A stretch of DNA of 64,000 nucleotides from Patella vulgata (GCF_932274485.2 NC_065885.2:4771001-4835000), one strand, 5' to 3'; positions 29,533 through 40,300 are shown, counted from the first letter of the stretch. Notes: generated from the letters alone by a model not told the origin. Translations and numbers: made by a program.

Positions 29533-30832
29533 TATATAAGGAGATAGTGATAAGGATCTTCTATTGAATTACCACATGAACATTCTGGAGTATTTGAAAT
29601 ATGTCTAGTAAATTTATGAAAATTTAGATTACTGCAGCCTACTCTTAGTTTAGTATGTATAATTTGATTTTTACGTTTGCCAATATAATAAAAGAGGGTT
29701 ATTTTCGGATCATGTTAAGAGAGTCCTTGTTTAAATTTTGAGAGTGATACGACATTTGTTATGGACGGATTTAGGCTGTTCCAGAGTTGGATAGCTGATG
29801 GAAAGAATGAATTGGAATAGAGAGATGTTCTGCAAAATATTTCATTTAATTCTGGTTTAAACTTCTAAGATTATGTGGGGATGTTTTTAATTTAATGTGG
29901 TTGGATAAATAATTTGGAACTGTTTCATTAATAATTTTATATATTGTCTGTAATTGATACCTTTTTCTTCTTCCATTCAAAGGAATAATACCAGTTTCCA
30001 GATAGAGTAAACGGTGGCTAGTTAGTTCCCTTTACAGCCCCACAAATAGTGCGTAAGGCGTCAAGTTGAAGGTGTTCTAGTTGGTTCGTTAGGTGATCAG
30101 TGCAACAGTGCGACTAATGTCGCCGTTGTCGAAATGCAGTAGTATATAAGAATTGTAAATTATGAAAAGTGATTTCCTATTTAGCCTGTACTTTAGGGAT
30201 CTTAAACAATTGATTAATTTTGATACTGTATTACAAATATTATTTATGTGGATATCCGATTTAAGTTTGTGTTGGAAGAAAAAACCCAAGTTCTTGTGGT
30301 TTTGCACATCATTTATTTTAACGGTGTCCATAAAAAGTGGTGGTATGTTATTGTGTGGTTTTGATAGATAATGTTAGTGATTCTGTTTTTGTGGGGTTGA
30401 AGGAAACTAGCCATTTTTTGGACCAGACGTTGATTTTCTCGATATCCGAATTCATTATTTTCGCACTTTCCGACAGATCTTTTATCATTAAGTAGTGAGA
30501 CGTGTCATCATGGCAAACAATTTGATATTTATTGAATATTTTCGATGAATTTATTAATGTAGATTAAAAATAGAAGCAGTCCGAGAACGGAGCCCTGTGG
30601 AACACCGGAAGTGACGAATGGTGACTCCGAGGCGACATTGTCCAGAACAACACCCTGTGATCGAACAGTTATATAACTTTTAAACCAACTGTACAATGTG
30701 CCTCGGACCCCGACAGCATCAAGCTTAAGACAGAGTCCAGCATGTCAAACCCTATCTATTGCTTTGCTGATGTCACAGAACACCGTTCTCGTATAATAAC
30801 CGTTATCGATTGCATTACAATAAAAATCATTG

Positions 30833-31232
30833 GGACCTAGAAATTGACCCAAATGGGTCGCAACGCATATAATAATGTAATCTGATTGTATATAAACTGA
30901 TTTACATTCAATTGTTTCAGTTTACATTCAAATCAGTTATGTCCAGCGAAATACGGCATGAGTCTCAACCGAATAGCAATTTCTAGCGTCTGGTTATTCC
31001 AGTCTATTGCACAAGCTCTCCAGATAAGATATGGCTCACTGTTGGACATGAGTTGTGGAATATATCTTGCCTCGTTCATTCTCGTCAATTGTTGCAAATG
31101 ACGCTGAAACGCACTATGGTACACGATTCGTGTACCAATGGTAAAATGTTTATTGGATATCAGAAGCCTACCTTTTCCTGGTAAGATCACAACATCAATG
31201 TTGATATGAATTGACAAATAATTCGTTTTTCA
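30833..31232. other. Unidentified ~400 bp insert in the LINE
   Basis: LINE coding similarity stops at CNAIDNGYYT (about 30,820) and resumes at about 31,235 (YQLLDLK). The intervening DNA has a minus-strand frame of 94 aa (30,933-31,217; ends MPYFAGHN) that I do not recognise. No clear terminal repeats or target duplication were found. Confidence 0.4.
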
Positions 31233-31490
31233 ACGTATAAGACTTTGCATGATATTGAGTTAGAGACTTAGCTACTTTAAGTCTAGAAGTTGATAGATAG
31301 TCGAGTCTCCTTTCATAAAACCACTTAGGCATTTTGTAAGTGTGTTGTTGTCTAGAAGGAAGTTAAAGACATGCATATGATTTTAGTTATTATCGAGAGT
31401 AATGATATCTGCGATAGTTGGAACATATATCCTTATTTCCTTTTTTTATATAGGGCTAAGACATTAACATTTCCAAATCAAAGGGAAGGT

Positions 31491-31662
31491 GAGAGAGAGA
31501 GAGAGAGAGAGAGAGATGGGGTTTAACGTCCACTCCCGCTCGACACAAACTAGGTCATTTTGGGACTAACGTATGGTTTAATTTTATTTCAATAATTCGC
31601 TTGCGCGTAAGGGACCTGGAAACCTTGGACCTTGAGGACCTGGAGAAAACCCACAAGGTTGG
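31491..31662 (-). mobile_element. SINE1, 5'-truncated, in the LINE
   Basis: Flanked by the 12-bp direct repeat CAAAGGGAAGGT at 31,479-31,490 and 31,663-31,674. It begins with the (GA)n complement of the CT tail and stops in the middle block. The interrupted LINE codons (TFPLIWK) continue across the site. Confidence 0.93.
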
Positions 31663-31984
31663 CAAAGGGAAGGTACACCTAAGGGAATGATTAAACAGAG
31701 TACATAATGGGTTAAAAATTTCTTTAGATATAGATATTAATAATTTTCCACTAATATGATCAGAGCCAGATGATTTAGCAGTATCGATAGAGTCAAGTAT
31801 GGCTTTAACTTCATTCGGCTGTAGAATAATATTAGTTATACTGTTGGTATTTCGGTTATTTAATGGGTGATTAAGATCATAAATTTGGATTGCTCAGCAA
31901 AATAAGTATTGAAGTGCATTTGCCTTTTCTATAGGTGTGAATGCTGTGCCAGTATTTGTTGTTATAGAAGGTATGCAGAGGCGT

Positions 31985-32365
31985 AGCCGTGAAATATATA
32001 TAGGTGGGTGGGGCAAATGAAATTATATAAAATGCTGATAATCTGTGATGCCGGAGGCAAAAGGCTGCACAGCAGCTAATGTCACGTGATAGGGAGAGTG
32101 TGGGAGGGTTTGGGGGGCCACCCACATCAAAAATTTTAAAGTTTCAGTCTGTAAACACTGTTTTGGCATATTTTACGGGGTTAAACTAAAACATCACACC
32201 AAAATATGGGATATGTACAGGTTTTATACAGATAGAATCTTAACTAATCCTAATAATTGTAAATAAATAGGAGTTAGGACCTACTATGTAAATTTCTTTT
32301 TTTTGGGGGGGGGGGGTCCAAGTATATTCAGACCCCCCCCCCTCCCCTCTGTGTGATGCCCATGG
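31985..32365. mobile_element. hAT-like MITE in the LINE
   Basis: LINE similarity breaks at IPSI. Flanks are AAGGTATG and GAGGTATG (7 of 8). Weakly matching inverted ends are CAGAGGCGTAGC on the left and CATGGGCATCAC on the right (minus strand). The interior has tgtaaacactgttttggcat, agatagaatcttaactaatc and opposed G and C runs, the unit that is amplified at 33,233-34,290. Confidence 0.6.
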
Positions 32366-32504
32366 AGGTATGTCATGGTTCGATGAACCCATAGTTTTTA
32401 TAAATTAGTTGACTACCTGCCACCAGGACTTTGATCCAAGGTCATTGACATCATTAATTTTATTATCTAAACTTTCATGATATTCACTTTTACATTTCCG
32501 AATT

Positions 32505-32781
32505 GGGGGGTGGATGGCTTAAAGGTTAGCATGTGCGCGCTGTATCATTAAGTCTGTCATTGAGTCAACTGGCGTGGTTTCGAATCCCCGGTTGTACGTG
32601 ACAAGGAGTAGGGTCGCCTGGCCAACCTCGTGGGTTTTCTCAGGGTCCTCCGGTTTCCTCCCACTGCTAAAGACCCCTATGCGCAAGCGAATTATGGAAA
32701 AAAAAATTGAACCATATGTTAGTCCCAAAATGACCTAGTTTGTGTCGAGTGGACGTTAAACCCCATTTCTCTCTCTCTCTC
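32505..32781 (+). mobile_element. SINE1, full-length reference copy
   Basis: Flanked by the 13-bp duplication ACATTTCCGAATT (32,492-32,504 and 32,782-32,794). The tRNA-like head has an A-box-like tggcttaaaggttagcatgt and a B-box-like ggtttcgaatccccgg. The middle contains gggttttctcagggtcctcc, the same style as the conserved central domain of metazoan SINE superfamilies. The 3' end is gtcgagtggacgttaaaccc plus (CT)n. It interrupts the LINE codons IRKC. Confidence 0.95.
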
Positions 32782-33232
32782 ACATTTCCGAATTAAAAAT
32801 ATATATTGATTTCTTGTCTTACGAAATAGTGCCCAGTGGTCTGCCAAATCTGACTTTTTAGCTTTTATGTGGATTTTATTTTTCGATTTACTTCCTTATG
32901 CTATTATTCATCCACGATGACAGCATATCTCGTGGTCTAATGATTACTAATTTATTTGGAATATATTTCTTTGCTACAGTTATTAATTCACTTGTAAATT
33001 TACTACATGACTCATCGAACGTATTGTTAGTGAGGAGTGTGTAAGAGTCAGTACGGCGGATTTCTTATTGAAGTGCATTAGTATTCATTTCCCCATAATC
33101 CCAAATTAGTCGTTTAAAGGATCGTTTTTTGTGGACTCTGAAATGAGAGTTGACAGTACACAGGGCAGTGGTCGCTACAGAAGTTATCGACGAATTCAGC
33201 TTTGGAGACATACATCGGCAAAGCCGTGAAAC

Positions 33233-34290
33233 ATATATTGGGGGGCGGGGGGAGGGTCCGCAAATGAAATTATATAAAATGTTGACAATCTGTAAACACT
33301 GTTTGGCATATTTTACCAACACATTGGTGATATGTACAGGTTTTATACAAATAGAATCTTAACTAGTCCTAATAATTGTTATGAAAAATAAATAGGAGAT
33401 AGGGCCTACTATGTAAATTTTTTTTTTTTTTTTTTTGGGGGGGGGGGGGGGGTGGGGGTGTCCAAGTATATTCAGAAAAACATTTGGGGGGTCTTCTGTA
33501 AACACTGTTTTGGCATATTTTACGTGGGTTAAACTAAAACATCACACCAACATATTGGGATATGTTCAAGTTTTATACAGATAGAATCTTAACTAATCCT
33601 AATAATTGTTGTAAATAAATAGGAGATAGGGCCAACAACGTAAATTTTGGGGGTCCAAGTATATTCAGCACCCCCCCCCTTTAGTCGTTTAAAGGATCGT
33701 TTTTTGTGGACTCTGAAATGAGAGTTGACAGTACACAGGGCAGTGGTCGCTACAGAAGTTATCGACGAATTCAGCTTTGGAGACATACATCGGCAAAGCC
33801 GTGAAACATATGTTTTGGCATATTTTACGTGGGTTAAACTAAAACATCACACCAACATATTGGGATATGTTCAAGTTTTATACAGATAGAATCTTAACTA
33901 ATCCTAATAATTGTTGTAAATAAATAGGAGATAGGGCCAACAACGTAAATTTTGGGGGTCCAAGTATATTCAGCACCCCCCCCCCCCCCGAAAAACAATT
34001 GGGGAGTATATTCAGAAAAACATTTGGGGGGTCTTCTGTAAACACTGTTTTGGCATATTTTACGTGGGTTAAACTAAAACATCACACCAACATATTGGGA
34101 TATGTACAAGTTTTATACAGATAGAATCTTAACTAATCCTAATAACTGTTGTAAATAAATAGGGGATAGGGCCAACAACGTAAATTTTGGGGGTCCAAGT
34201 ATATTCAGCCCCCCCCCCCCCCGAAAAACAATTGGGGAGGGGGGGCGGCTCCCCCCCCCCAAAAAAAACATAACAAACCCATGTGTGAGT
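33233..34290. repeat. Locally amplified MITE/LINE repeat with long G and C runs
   Basis: Four units of ~180-220 bp (starts near 33,290, 33,495, 33,812 and 34,035) carry tttggcatattttacgtggg, agatagaatcttaactaatc and gggggtccaagtatattcag, then a homopolymer run. One unit (33,683-33,810) also duplicates 128 bp of the adjacent LINE (33,110-33,233). A T16-G17 run lies at about 33,419-33,452. Short frames here are repeat by-products. Confidence 0.8.
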
Positions 34291-34454
34291 CCCATGGAGA
34301 AATAAATCGGGCAATTTGTCAAAATTAAATTCTAATAAGGTGTTTTTCACATTTTCCCACTATCATTTTATTCTAATGGACTCAGACCAGTAATTCCCTC
34401 TCCATTGAGTTCATTGTTAAATTCATGAATTTCTCCGCCTATTTCTCATTTTAT

Positions 34455-34788
34455 TAAACATTTCAACAATTTTAATCTTTATGCCTAGACATTAATTAAC
34501 TTATTCAGACCATAATCAACTCTCGATGCCATCTTATGTGTCGGATTTTCACTTGATTTGAATCCATTTTGCTGCTCAGCGCTCATTGATGATTTAATCC
34601 AAAAATGGATTATTGAGACTATATTTTTTTATCGTAATGATCATTAAAGCTAGGCCTAACATTCAAACGGTTCAGAGAGACGCAATTTGACTGAAATATT
34701 CAGAATATTCCCTTTACATTAGGTAGTTTTTAACTATTATAGTGAGAACTGCCAGCTCTTTATCTAATCTTCCATAATGTATCTTTAA
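34455..34788 (+). mobile_element. MITE-A copy
   Basis: Right end CATAATGTATCTTTAA is intact; the left end is degraded. The interior has agacattaattaacttattc, accataatcaactctcgatg, aatttgactgaaatattcag and gtgagaactgccagctcttt, the hallmark of this family. LINE remnants or unique DNA fill 34,290-34,455. Confidence 0.75.
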
Positions 34789-34904
34789 GCACAATTTCAT
34801 CTAAAAATTTACGCTTTATAACGATAAAAGAACACTTATTGAAAAGTTGTACTATATGTGTACAATAAACCAGTGATTGTTTTCCATATAAATTTGCAAC
34901 AGGT

Positions 34905-35585
34905 GGACAGAGAACAAACAGGGGCCATAATCCAAGAAGTTACTGTCGAATATGTGCCAATATCAAAAGCAACCAAGATCTTTGGGTTATAAACATACAT
35001 TTTAAGTTTCCTCAAAATCTGAAAAAAATTGTGACGTCTAGAGGGTTCACAACCTTGATATTACATATTTTTACACTATTTGAGAAAGAGGAGCAGCCAT
35101 TTTGTCACACAGTTTCGGTCAGATTTCCACGAAATTCAAACTCAATCGTCATTAGGGTGTAACAATGATATATTTAAATCTCTAGAGGATCCACAAGCTA
35201 AAAACATGAATTTTTCATGTAATCTGACAGGAGCCATAATCCAGGAAGTTAGGGTCTGAATATCGAAAGGAAGTGAGACCTTTGGGGTATAACCATACAT
35301 TTTAAGTTTTATCAAAATTAGATAAAAATTGTGACCTCTTAGTTAAAGTGTCCACAAACTAAAACCATGATTTTTCGTAAAATCAGGGGCCGTAATTCAT
35401 GAAGTTATGGTCAGATGCATAAGGAACCGAGACCTTTGGGAGATAGACCTATATTTCAAGCTCCATCAAAATTGGATAAATGTTGTGAACTGTAGAGTGT
35501 CCACAAACAAAATGTTAACAGACATCCAGAGAGATGGACAAGGGAGACCACAATATACAACCACATGAAAATGTGGGTGCATAAA
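34905..35585 (+). mobile_element. Older copy of satellite element S with hairpin tail
   Basis: Diverged units with aggggccataatccaagaag, tctttgggttataaacatac and tgtgacctct. The tail is caatatacaaccacatgaaa then atgtgggtgcata. It keeps the same order and polarity as 11,640-13,187. Confidence 0.75.
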
Positions 35586-35634
35586 AATACAATATAAATA
35601 AACATTAAGCATAATCTGTTTAAAATTTTCTGCA

Positions 35635-35836
35635 GGCCTGGAAATAAGGCACCTGTCACAGACAATGTCAGGCTTTGTCAGACACTAAACCTCTGGTGCC
35701 TGTCATTTTGTCTGGCACTGATTTGCCATATTATTCATATTATTAATACATGTCCAGCACTAAGTTGAAAATGTCAGGTACTATTTCATTAGTATCTGAC
35801 ATTTTGTCAGGTACATCTAAACCCATTATTTCCAGA
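35635..35836. mobile_element. Palindromic MITE-F
   Basis: Ends gcctggaaataaggcacctg and, inverted, tctggaaataatgggttt. Internal inverted blocks are built on CTGACA/TGTCAG. A shorter relative is at 44,023-44,124. The 109-aa frame that crosses it (35,750-36,079) is composite and not gene-like. Confidence 0.6.
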
Positions 35837-35974
35837 CCAGTTTCTGGAGCAGATGTTCTTAATTTAGATTTAATCCTTGAATTTTTGAACCAGGTGCCAT
35901 ACATTTCTAAAAGGCAACATCCCAATTTTAACAGAGTCTCAGAAATAAAAGTCTGTGTAGACATGAAATTTAAG

Positions 35975-36085
35975 CACCAAAATATAGAGGAATGGTGTAT
36001 TTACCCTGTCTCAAAATTTCAGCTCAAACTATTGAGTCCTTTGGACGTGAATGTCAAAACTGCTTATCCAGAAACATAACCCTTT
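35975..36085 (+). repeat. Dispersed repeat B
   Basis: About 110 bp (ggaatggtgtatttaccctg ... aactgcttatccag) recur inverted at 53,105-53,212. Its family is not known. Confidence 0.65.
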
Positions 36086-36420
36086 TAAGATTTCGGGTCA
36101 ATTGTTTCCTTGGTTGACCTGATAATCTATTGCCAGGTCTATACAGTGCATGACCCACATGCTGTACTTGATAATGAAAAGTAAATTTCACCTACACGTT
36201 ATTTTTAAATAAAAGTCTATTTTTATCCAGATACTGTATAATACAGCTTGAGACATCAGTCTCTATTTCCAGATGAAGACCGACGTGTTTAACTTGTTTG
36301 AAAATGTATCACGTATATATTGAGTTATTTTTCACTTTCCTAAGGTAGAGGATTTTATGGGCTTTTAACACAGAATTAAGCTGTTTTATTCTCCAAAATA
36401 TAATCAAGATTAATTGGCTC

Positions 36421-36828
36421 TTTAAACATACATTAATGCAAGAGCAAAATCTGCTTATTACAAATCTTTCTTTAGGCCTGAAATGTTATCTAAATTATCA
36501 ATTAGACATTAATTAACTTATCCAGACCATAATCAACTCTCGATGTCAAGGCTAGCCTTCGATGTTGGCTGGATTAGATTACTATATGCCGCTAATGGCC
36601 ATTGATAATTAAATCAAAAAAAGTGGATAATCGACACTATGCTGTTTATATTTATGATTTTAGTAATGATGTCCGAGACTATGCGAAAATTCCACCCGCT
36701 TCGTTCTCGGCTCATAGTAGATCAATTTGACTGAAATTTTCAGCAAATTACCTTTACACTATCTAGTTTTTAACTATTATAGCGAGAACTGCCATCTCTT
36801 TATCTTATCTCCCATAATGTATCTTTAA
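36421..36828 (+). mobile_element. MITE-A copy, near full length
   Basis: Left end tttaaacatacattaatgca and right end CATAATGTATCTTTAA form the inverted termini. The interior matches the other copies (accataatcaactctcgatg, aatttgactgaaattttcag). From 36,085 to 36,420 and 36,830 to 37,070 I see no gene. Confidence 0.8.
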
Positions 36829-37144
36829 TCTATTTGTTATTGATCAGGAGAAATTCTTCATAAAAAGCCTAAGGTTCCACATATTCAAATTTGGGAAACA
36901 TAAACCTTGGCATGCTTGTCCTTTGGACAATTACTCCACGATTCATTGTCGATTGGTGGCCTTTGATTTTTAATATGACATCATAATTCTAAGGTGGCTG
37001 GTCCATACTTAATTCTAATTTATATTGGTACATGTACCTCCAGACTACCTATTTCCATATGAACGTGTAAAACAATCTGATTAAAACACAGATCCTATTT
37101 CGTTTCGTTCTTAATAGTTCAAATTTCGTTTTACTTGTCTTTAC

Positions 37145-37413
37145 CAGTGGCGGATTAAGCTCCACCAAGGCCTGAGGCTTCAGTTGCTGGAGGGCCTATT
37201 TAGTTTTTAAATAGGGCCTATTTAAAATGGCGTGGGCCTAATTAATTTCGGGTCAGGGCCTATGTTGATTCCCGGTGGGCCTAAACCCAACCCCCCTAAC
37301 ATTCATTGTCTATGCGTTTTTAATCCTATTAGACAAGTCTAAAAAAATTTTTTTTACAAAATCTTTGGGCCTGAGGCTGCAGCCTCATCAGCCTCACTGA
37401 TAATCCGCTGCTG
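37145..37413. mobile_element. hAT-like MITE nested in MITE-E
   Basis: Ends CAGTGGCGGATTA and, inverted, CAGCAGCGGATTA. Flanks GTCTTTAC and GATTTTAC (6 of 8); the uninterrupted MITE-E has GTCTTTAC once. The ends and 8-bp duplication fit hAT. The interior is rich in gggcctat. Confidence 0.85.
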
Positions 37414-37491
37414 GATTTTACTACACTAGGATCTCGCAGAGTTGTTATATTACCCACATCCTGGTTGAAGTGAGAGATCAAACAATGAAAT

Positions 37492-37671
37492 GGTCTTGGC
37501 CCTTATTCATGGAAACTTAAACTAAGATACAATCAAAATTTTCAGAAATACTGCAATTCGGTTGGCTGACAAGTAAAATCAATTTGCATATCCAATGAAG
37601 TTGCAGTATTTCTTAAAATTTCGGTTGTAACTTAGTTTAAGTTTTCGTTAATAAGGGCCCTTTTATGACGA
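37492..37671. mobile_element. Palindromic MITE-C nested in MITE-E
   Basis: A fold-back element: ggaaacttaaactaagatac on the left pairs with gtaacttagtttaagttttc on the right, with ends GGCCCTTATT and AATAAGGGCC. Sister copies are at 43,388-43,550 and 52,786-52,953. Confidence 0.8.
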
Positions 37672-37974
37672 GTTCTTGGCGTGCGATGCACAGAACTTTG
37701 AGTAAACCACTAGAAATGTCAACGCTGATTGATTAATCAATGTCTGACGGCATAAGTCAAAAGGCGCTAGTGCGACCCCTGATGCGACATTCCAGTACAA
37801 CCAGTCAGATCTGCGTGTAGTATAGGCCATCGAAAGTATAAAAAAAAAAAAACGAAATATAGATATGTATTTTAATCAGATTGTGTGTAAAATAAAAATT
37901 CCTGCTATTGAGATTGTGATTTGAGGTATTTTGAATCCAGTGTACAATTAGTCAGACATGTACATTGTATCTAA

Positions 37975-38110
37975 AATATCAGGAAAGTCGATTCTCTAGA
38001 AGAAATATTAGGCTTACATGGTTCCATATTGTGAAAGCTGATTCTCTAGAAGAAATATTAGGCTTACAAATGGTTCCATATTATGAAAGTTGAATATCTA
38101 AAAGTAATAT
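37975..38110 (+). repeat. ~57-bp tandem repeat, 2.5 copies
   Basis: gattctctagaagaaatatt, aggcttaca and tggttccatatt repeat at about 37,990, 38,040 and, diverged, 38,090. From 38,110 to 38,770 no gene is supported. A 136-aa minus frame (38,456-38,866, lysine-rich end) has no recognised homology. Confidence 0.7.
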
Positions 38111-38769
38111 CAGTTCAACAATGGTTCAATTCCGTTTAGTATTTATAAAGATATGATGAATTGAAAATATGTCAACATTTGCGTCCTCTTCAGACAATAT
38201 AAATGGAATATGGTTAATGGTACATGTACTCTTTGCTTAAATCTTTAAATAGGCCTCTGATAGAATAGGCTTAGACAAGTCTGGAGTTGAGGCACTCGGT
38301 AAACCTCAAGAGATTCCAGTATCCTACATCTAACCGAGGCTGTGTGACGAAGCCTGCCATTGGAACTACTTTCAAGTTCCCAGATTACCAACGGCGTTGC
38401 CCATGACGGCGTTTTTGAAGAATGTTTTATCATACAAATATTTCAAAGTCTGAAGCTATTTTTCTTTCAAATTTTTCCGATTTTCTTTAAACAAGGACAA
38501 CTTTGCACGCTTCGAACGACGCAATTTTGAGAACTTCTTTTTAAAAGCGGCAAGTGTCCCTAGTAAGTAAACCCATGCCGCATCACAGTTGTATAGGCGT
38601 ACGTACATATCACTTACCATCATACAGCCAAGGCTACATGTAGAGTAAAGGAATCTGCCGAGGTTTGCTGAGTGGAGTTGAGTTTGTGATTTTTTTTTCA
38701 ATAATAAATACAGCAATGAGTACATTTTAATGTACATTAACCTGTCAAAATTAGATATTGTCCAAAGTG

Positions 38770-39035
38770 GCTCTGGCACAATTCGTCCCCAAACAATTCG
38801 TCCCAGGACAATTTGTGCCCGGACAACTCGACCCCAAAGACATTTCATCCCTGGACAATTCGTCACAGGACTATTAGTCCCCTGGGGCTATTCATCCCAG
38901 ACAACTCGTTCTCGGACAATTCATCCCCTGAAACTACATGTATTTGTACCCCACCAATTGACAGGGTATGAATAATGTCAGGGGACGAATTGTCTGGGGA
39001 CTAGTTCGCTGGGCACGAATTGTCCAGTACCCCTC
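38770..39035. repeat. Minisatellite of GGACAATTCGTCCC-type units
   Basis: About twelve degenerate 13-15 bp units such as acaattcgtccc, in both orientations; the last third (38,990-39,030) is inverted (gacgaattgtc). A related cluster is at 53,535-53,710. It lies about 75 bp beyond the ANKRD40 stop codon, in its likely 3' UTR. Confidence 0.75.
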
Positions 39036-39107
39036 CAAAATGTGCGACTATAAGTCTGAAATAAAATGATGTGATATTGTTATTTTAATTTGTCCTTCTC
39101 GTTTTCT

Positions 39108-39932
39108 TCAATATAAAATCTGTTCTTTTTTGATCGCAGCACCAATTGCATTGTAGTTACCGCTACTGTACGTTCTGGACAAAGAACTCTGGGCTTTATT
39201 GGTAAGCACCAATTCTAATTCCTGAAAGTCTTTTAGTCTTGCTACATCTTTGTCTTTTCTGACAATGGTATCCGGACGCTTGCGGACCTTTTGAACCAAT
39301 TTGCTATCAACTTTTAATTCGTCACACAACAGTTTCACTAGAGCTACGAAAGTGAGTGTTGATCGGTCCAACTCAATTTCAATAAAGTCTGTTTCTTCCA
39401 TGTTCGCAATTCGTGCTTTTAACACTATTTCATTTTCAGTAGAATTTCCATGGTTGCTTCTTCTAATTTCACTGTTACTGTGGTTTCCATTCATGTTAAA
39501 TGATTCTTTCTGTCTTCCTTGATCTTTCTCAATTTGGGGTGTATTTTTCACATGGGGAAAGGGGGGATTTGCGATATAATTGGGGGTGATTGGCAGTTCA
39601 GATTGCTTCTCTTCTTTTGGTTTTGGGGGACACCCTAAAAGTTCTAATATTTCAGAGTTGTTTGTAAGCTGATCTGGAGTTTCTTCTTTGTTATTGCAGA
39701 TATTCTTGTCAGCTCCTTGTTGAAGTAGAATTTTTACAACTCCTACGTGGTTTCTTTTGCATCCCCAATGCAGCGCTGTCCAGCCATTGATGTTGTTTTT
39801 GGAGTTTATACTCACAGTTTTACACAAATTTTCTAAAGTATCCAAATCCCCAATGCTAGCTGCTTCACGTAAGCGTTCTTCCCTTTCCGACAAATTGTCC
39901 ATTTTATTCGTTGAGTTCGCACTTTCAGACAA
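39108..39932 (-). CDS. ANKRD40: Ankyrin repeat domain-containing protein 40 (274 aa, intronless)
   Basis: Recognised from both ends. Residues 17-98 hold ankyrin repeats (ERLREAASIGDLDTLENLC; NGWTALHWGCKRNHVGVVKI, LLQQGADKN; a weaker third). A polar linker (about 103-165) follows. The C-terminal domain, 168-245, carries the family-specific blocks DFIEIELDRSTLTF, CDELKV, QKVRKRPDTIVRKDKDVARL and DFQELELVL. Vertebrate ANKRD40 has the same arrangement with a longer linker and several exons; here the frame is unbroken, so introns were lost or this is a retrocopy. The biochemical role of the family is poorly known. Start Met1 is used here, but Met11 (MDNLSEREERLREAA) fits vertebrate starts better. 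The gene is divergent from the ATP13A gene. No AATAAA was seen close to the stop. Confidence 0.93.
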   Translation of the reverse strand: MSESANSTNKMDNLSEREERLREAASIGDLDTLENLCKTVSINSKNNINGWTALHWGCKRNHVGVVKILLQQGADKNICNNKEETPDQLTNNSEILELLGCPPKPKEEKQSELPITPNYIANPPFPHVKNTPQIEKDQGRQKESFNMNGNHSNSEIRRSNHGNSTENEIVLKARIANMEETDFIEIELDRSTLTFVALVKLLCDELKVDSKLVQKVRKRPDTIVRKDKDVARLKDFQELELVLTNKAQSSLSRTYSSGNYNAIGAAIKKEQILY

Positions 39933-40300
39933 GAACCGGTCTTGGAATTTTCCTTGTTATTGTTAATTAACTCCCTTTAATAACTTTTCAGGAGATTTCT
40001 ATTGGAGGTACAAATAGTATAAAGCGGCTGTTACATCAATTGAACAGATATCTTTGAAGAACACAGCACCTTCGAACGGTCGATGGGGAGTAATGCAGTA
40101 AACGTAATAGCACTTCAAACCATCGTCTGTTTTATATTTCATCTCCTTCCGCTAATACGTCAGTCGGTCGGTCACCGACTTTTATAATTATTAACTAACT
40201 CTGATCATGATTAGCAATGTTTTGATTTAGGCATTCAGCATGCGGTACCAAATCTATAACGACAAATATGAATCACCCTATAGGTAAGAAAAATCCAGGT
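39933..40300. promoter_or_regulatory. Candidate divergent promoter region, ANKRD40 / ATP13A
   Basis: Region between the ANKRD40 start (minus) and downstream + strand sequence, repeat-free and with more CpG than its surroundings (ccttcgaacggtcgat, cagtcggtcggtcaccgact). An ATG at 40,083 followed by GGGA|gtaatg would be in phase with the 42,691 exon, but the donor is weak and this first exon is speculative. From 40,300 to 40,540 only a short 14-bp inverted repeat (actctctaacttctc) is seen. Confidence 0.3.

Larger units (their letters stand above)
27597..33232 (-). mobile_element. Broken LINE (Jockey/CR1-like), with nested insertions
   Basis: A non-LTR retrotransposon read on the minus strand. 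Going 5' to 3' (high to low coordinates), pieces of one ORF2 can be recognised: the end of the endonuclease region and linker (FKRLIWDYGE near 33,100; IPNKLVIIRP; IRKC), then FTPIEKANAL (31,930), LDSIDTAKSSGSDHISGKLL (31,790), TVFCDISKAIDRV (30,760), TSGVPQGSVLG (30,590), the catalytic block CHDDTSHYL (30,505), HKNLGFFFQ (30,280), ICGAVKGTN (30,040) and the C-terminal CSCGNSIEDPYHYLL (29,570). The 3' UTR runs to about 27,597. Several stops and frame changes break it. A Tc1 element, two SINEs, a hAT-like MITE and a ~400 bp unknown insert divide it. Clade assignment is from motif style only. Confidence 0.85.
37074..37884. mobile_element. MITE-E copy carrying two younger MITEs
   Basis: Inverted ends CAATCTGATTAAAACACAGA and (minus strand) the same up to AAAAC. 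Flanks share GTGTAAAA (7-8 bp). A copy without the nested insertions is at 42,805-43,190, and comparison shows the interruptions at 37,145 and about 37,492. Confidence 0.75.

Noticed and set aside
32505-32600. tRNA gene at the head of SINE1 (and of SINE2 at 41,227)
   Set aside because: A and B boxes are present, but the stems of a cloverleaf do not pair well and the sequence continues into SINE bodies repeated many times.
35750-36079. 109-aa plus frame
   Set aside because: It runs from a palindromic MITE into dispersed repeat B; neither part looks like protein.
38456-38866. 136-aa minus frame with a lysine-rich end
   Set aside because: No recognised domain, it begins inside the GGACAATTCGTCCC minisatellite, and lies where the ANKRD40 3' UTR is expected.
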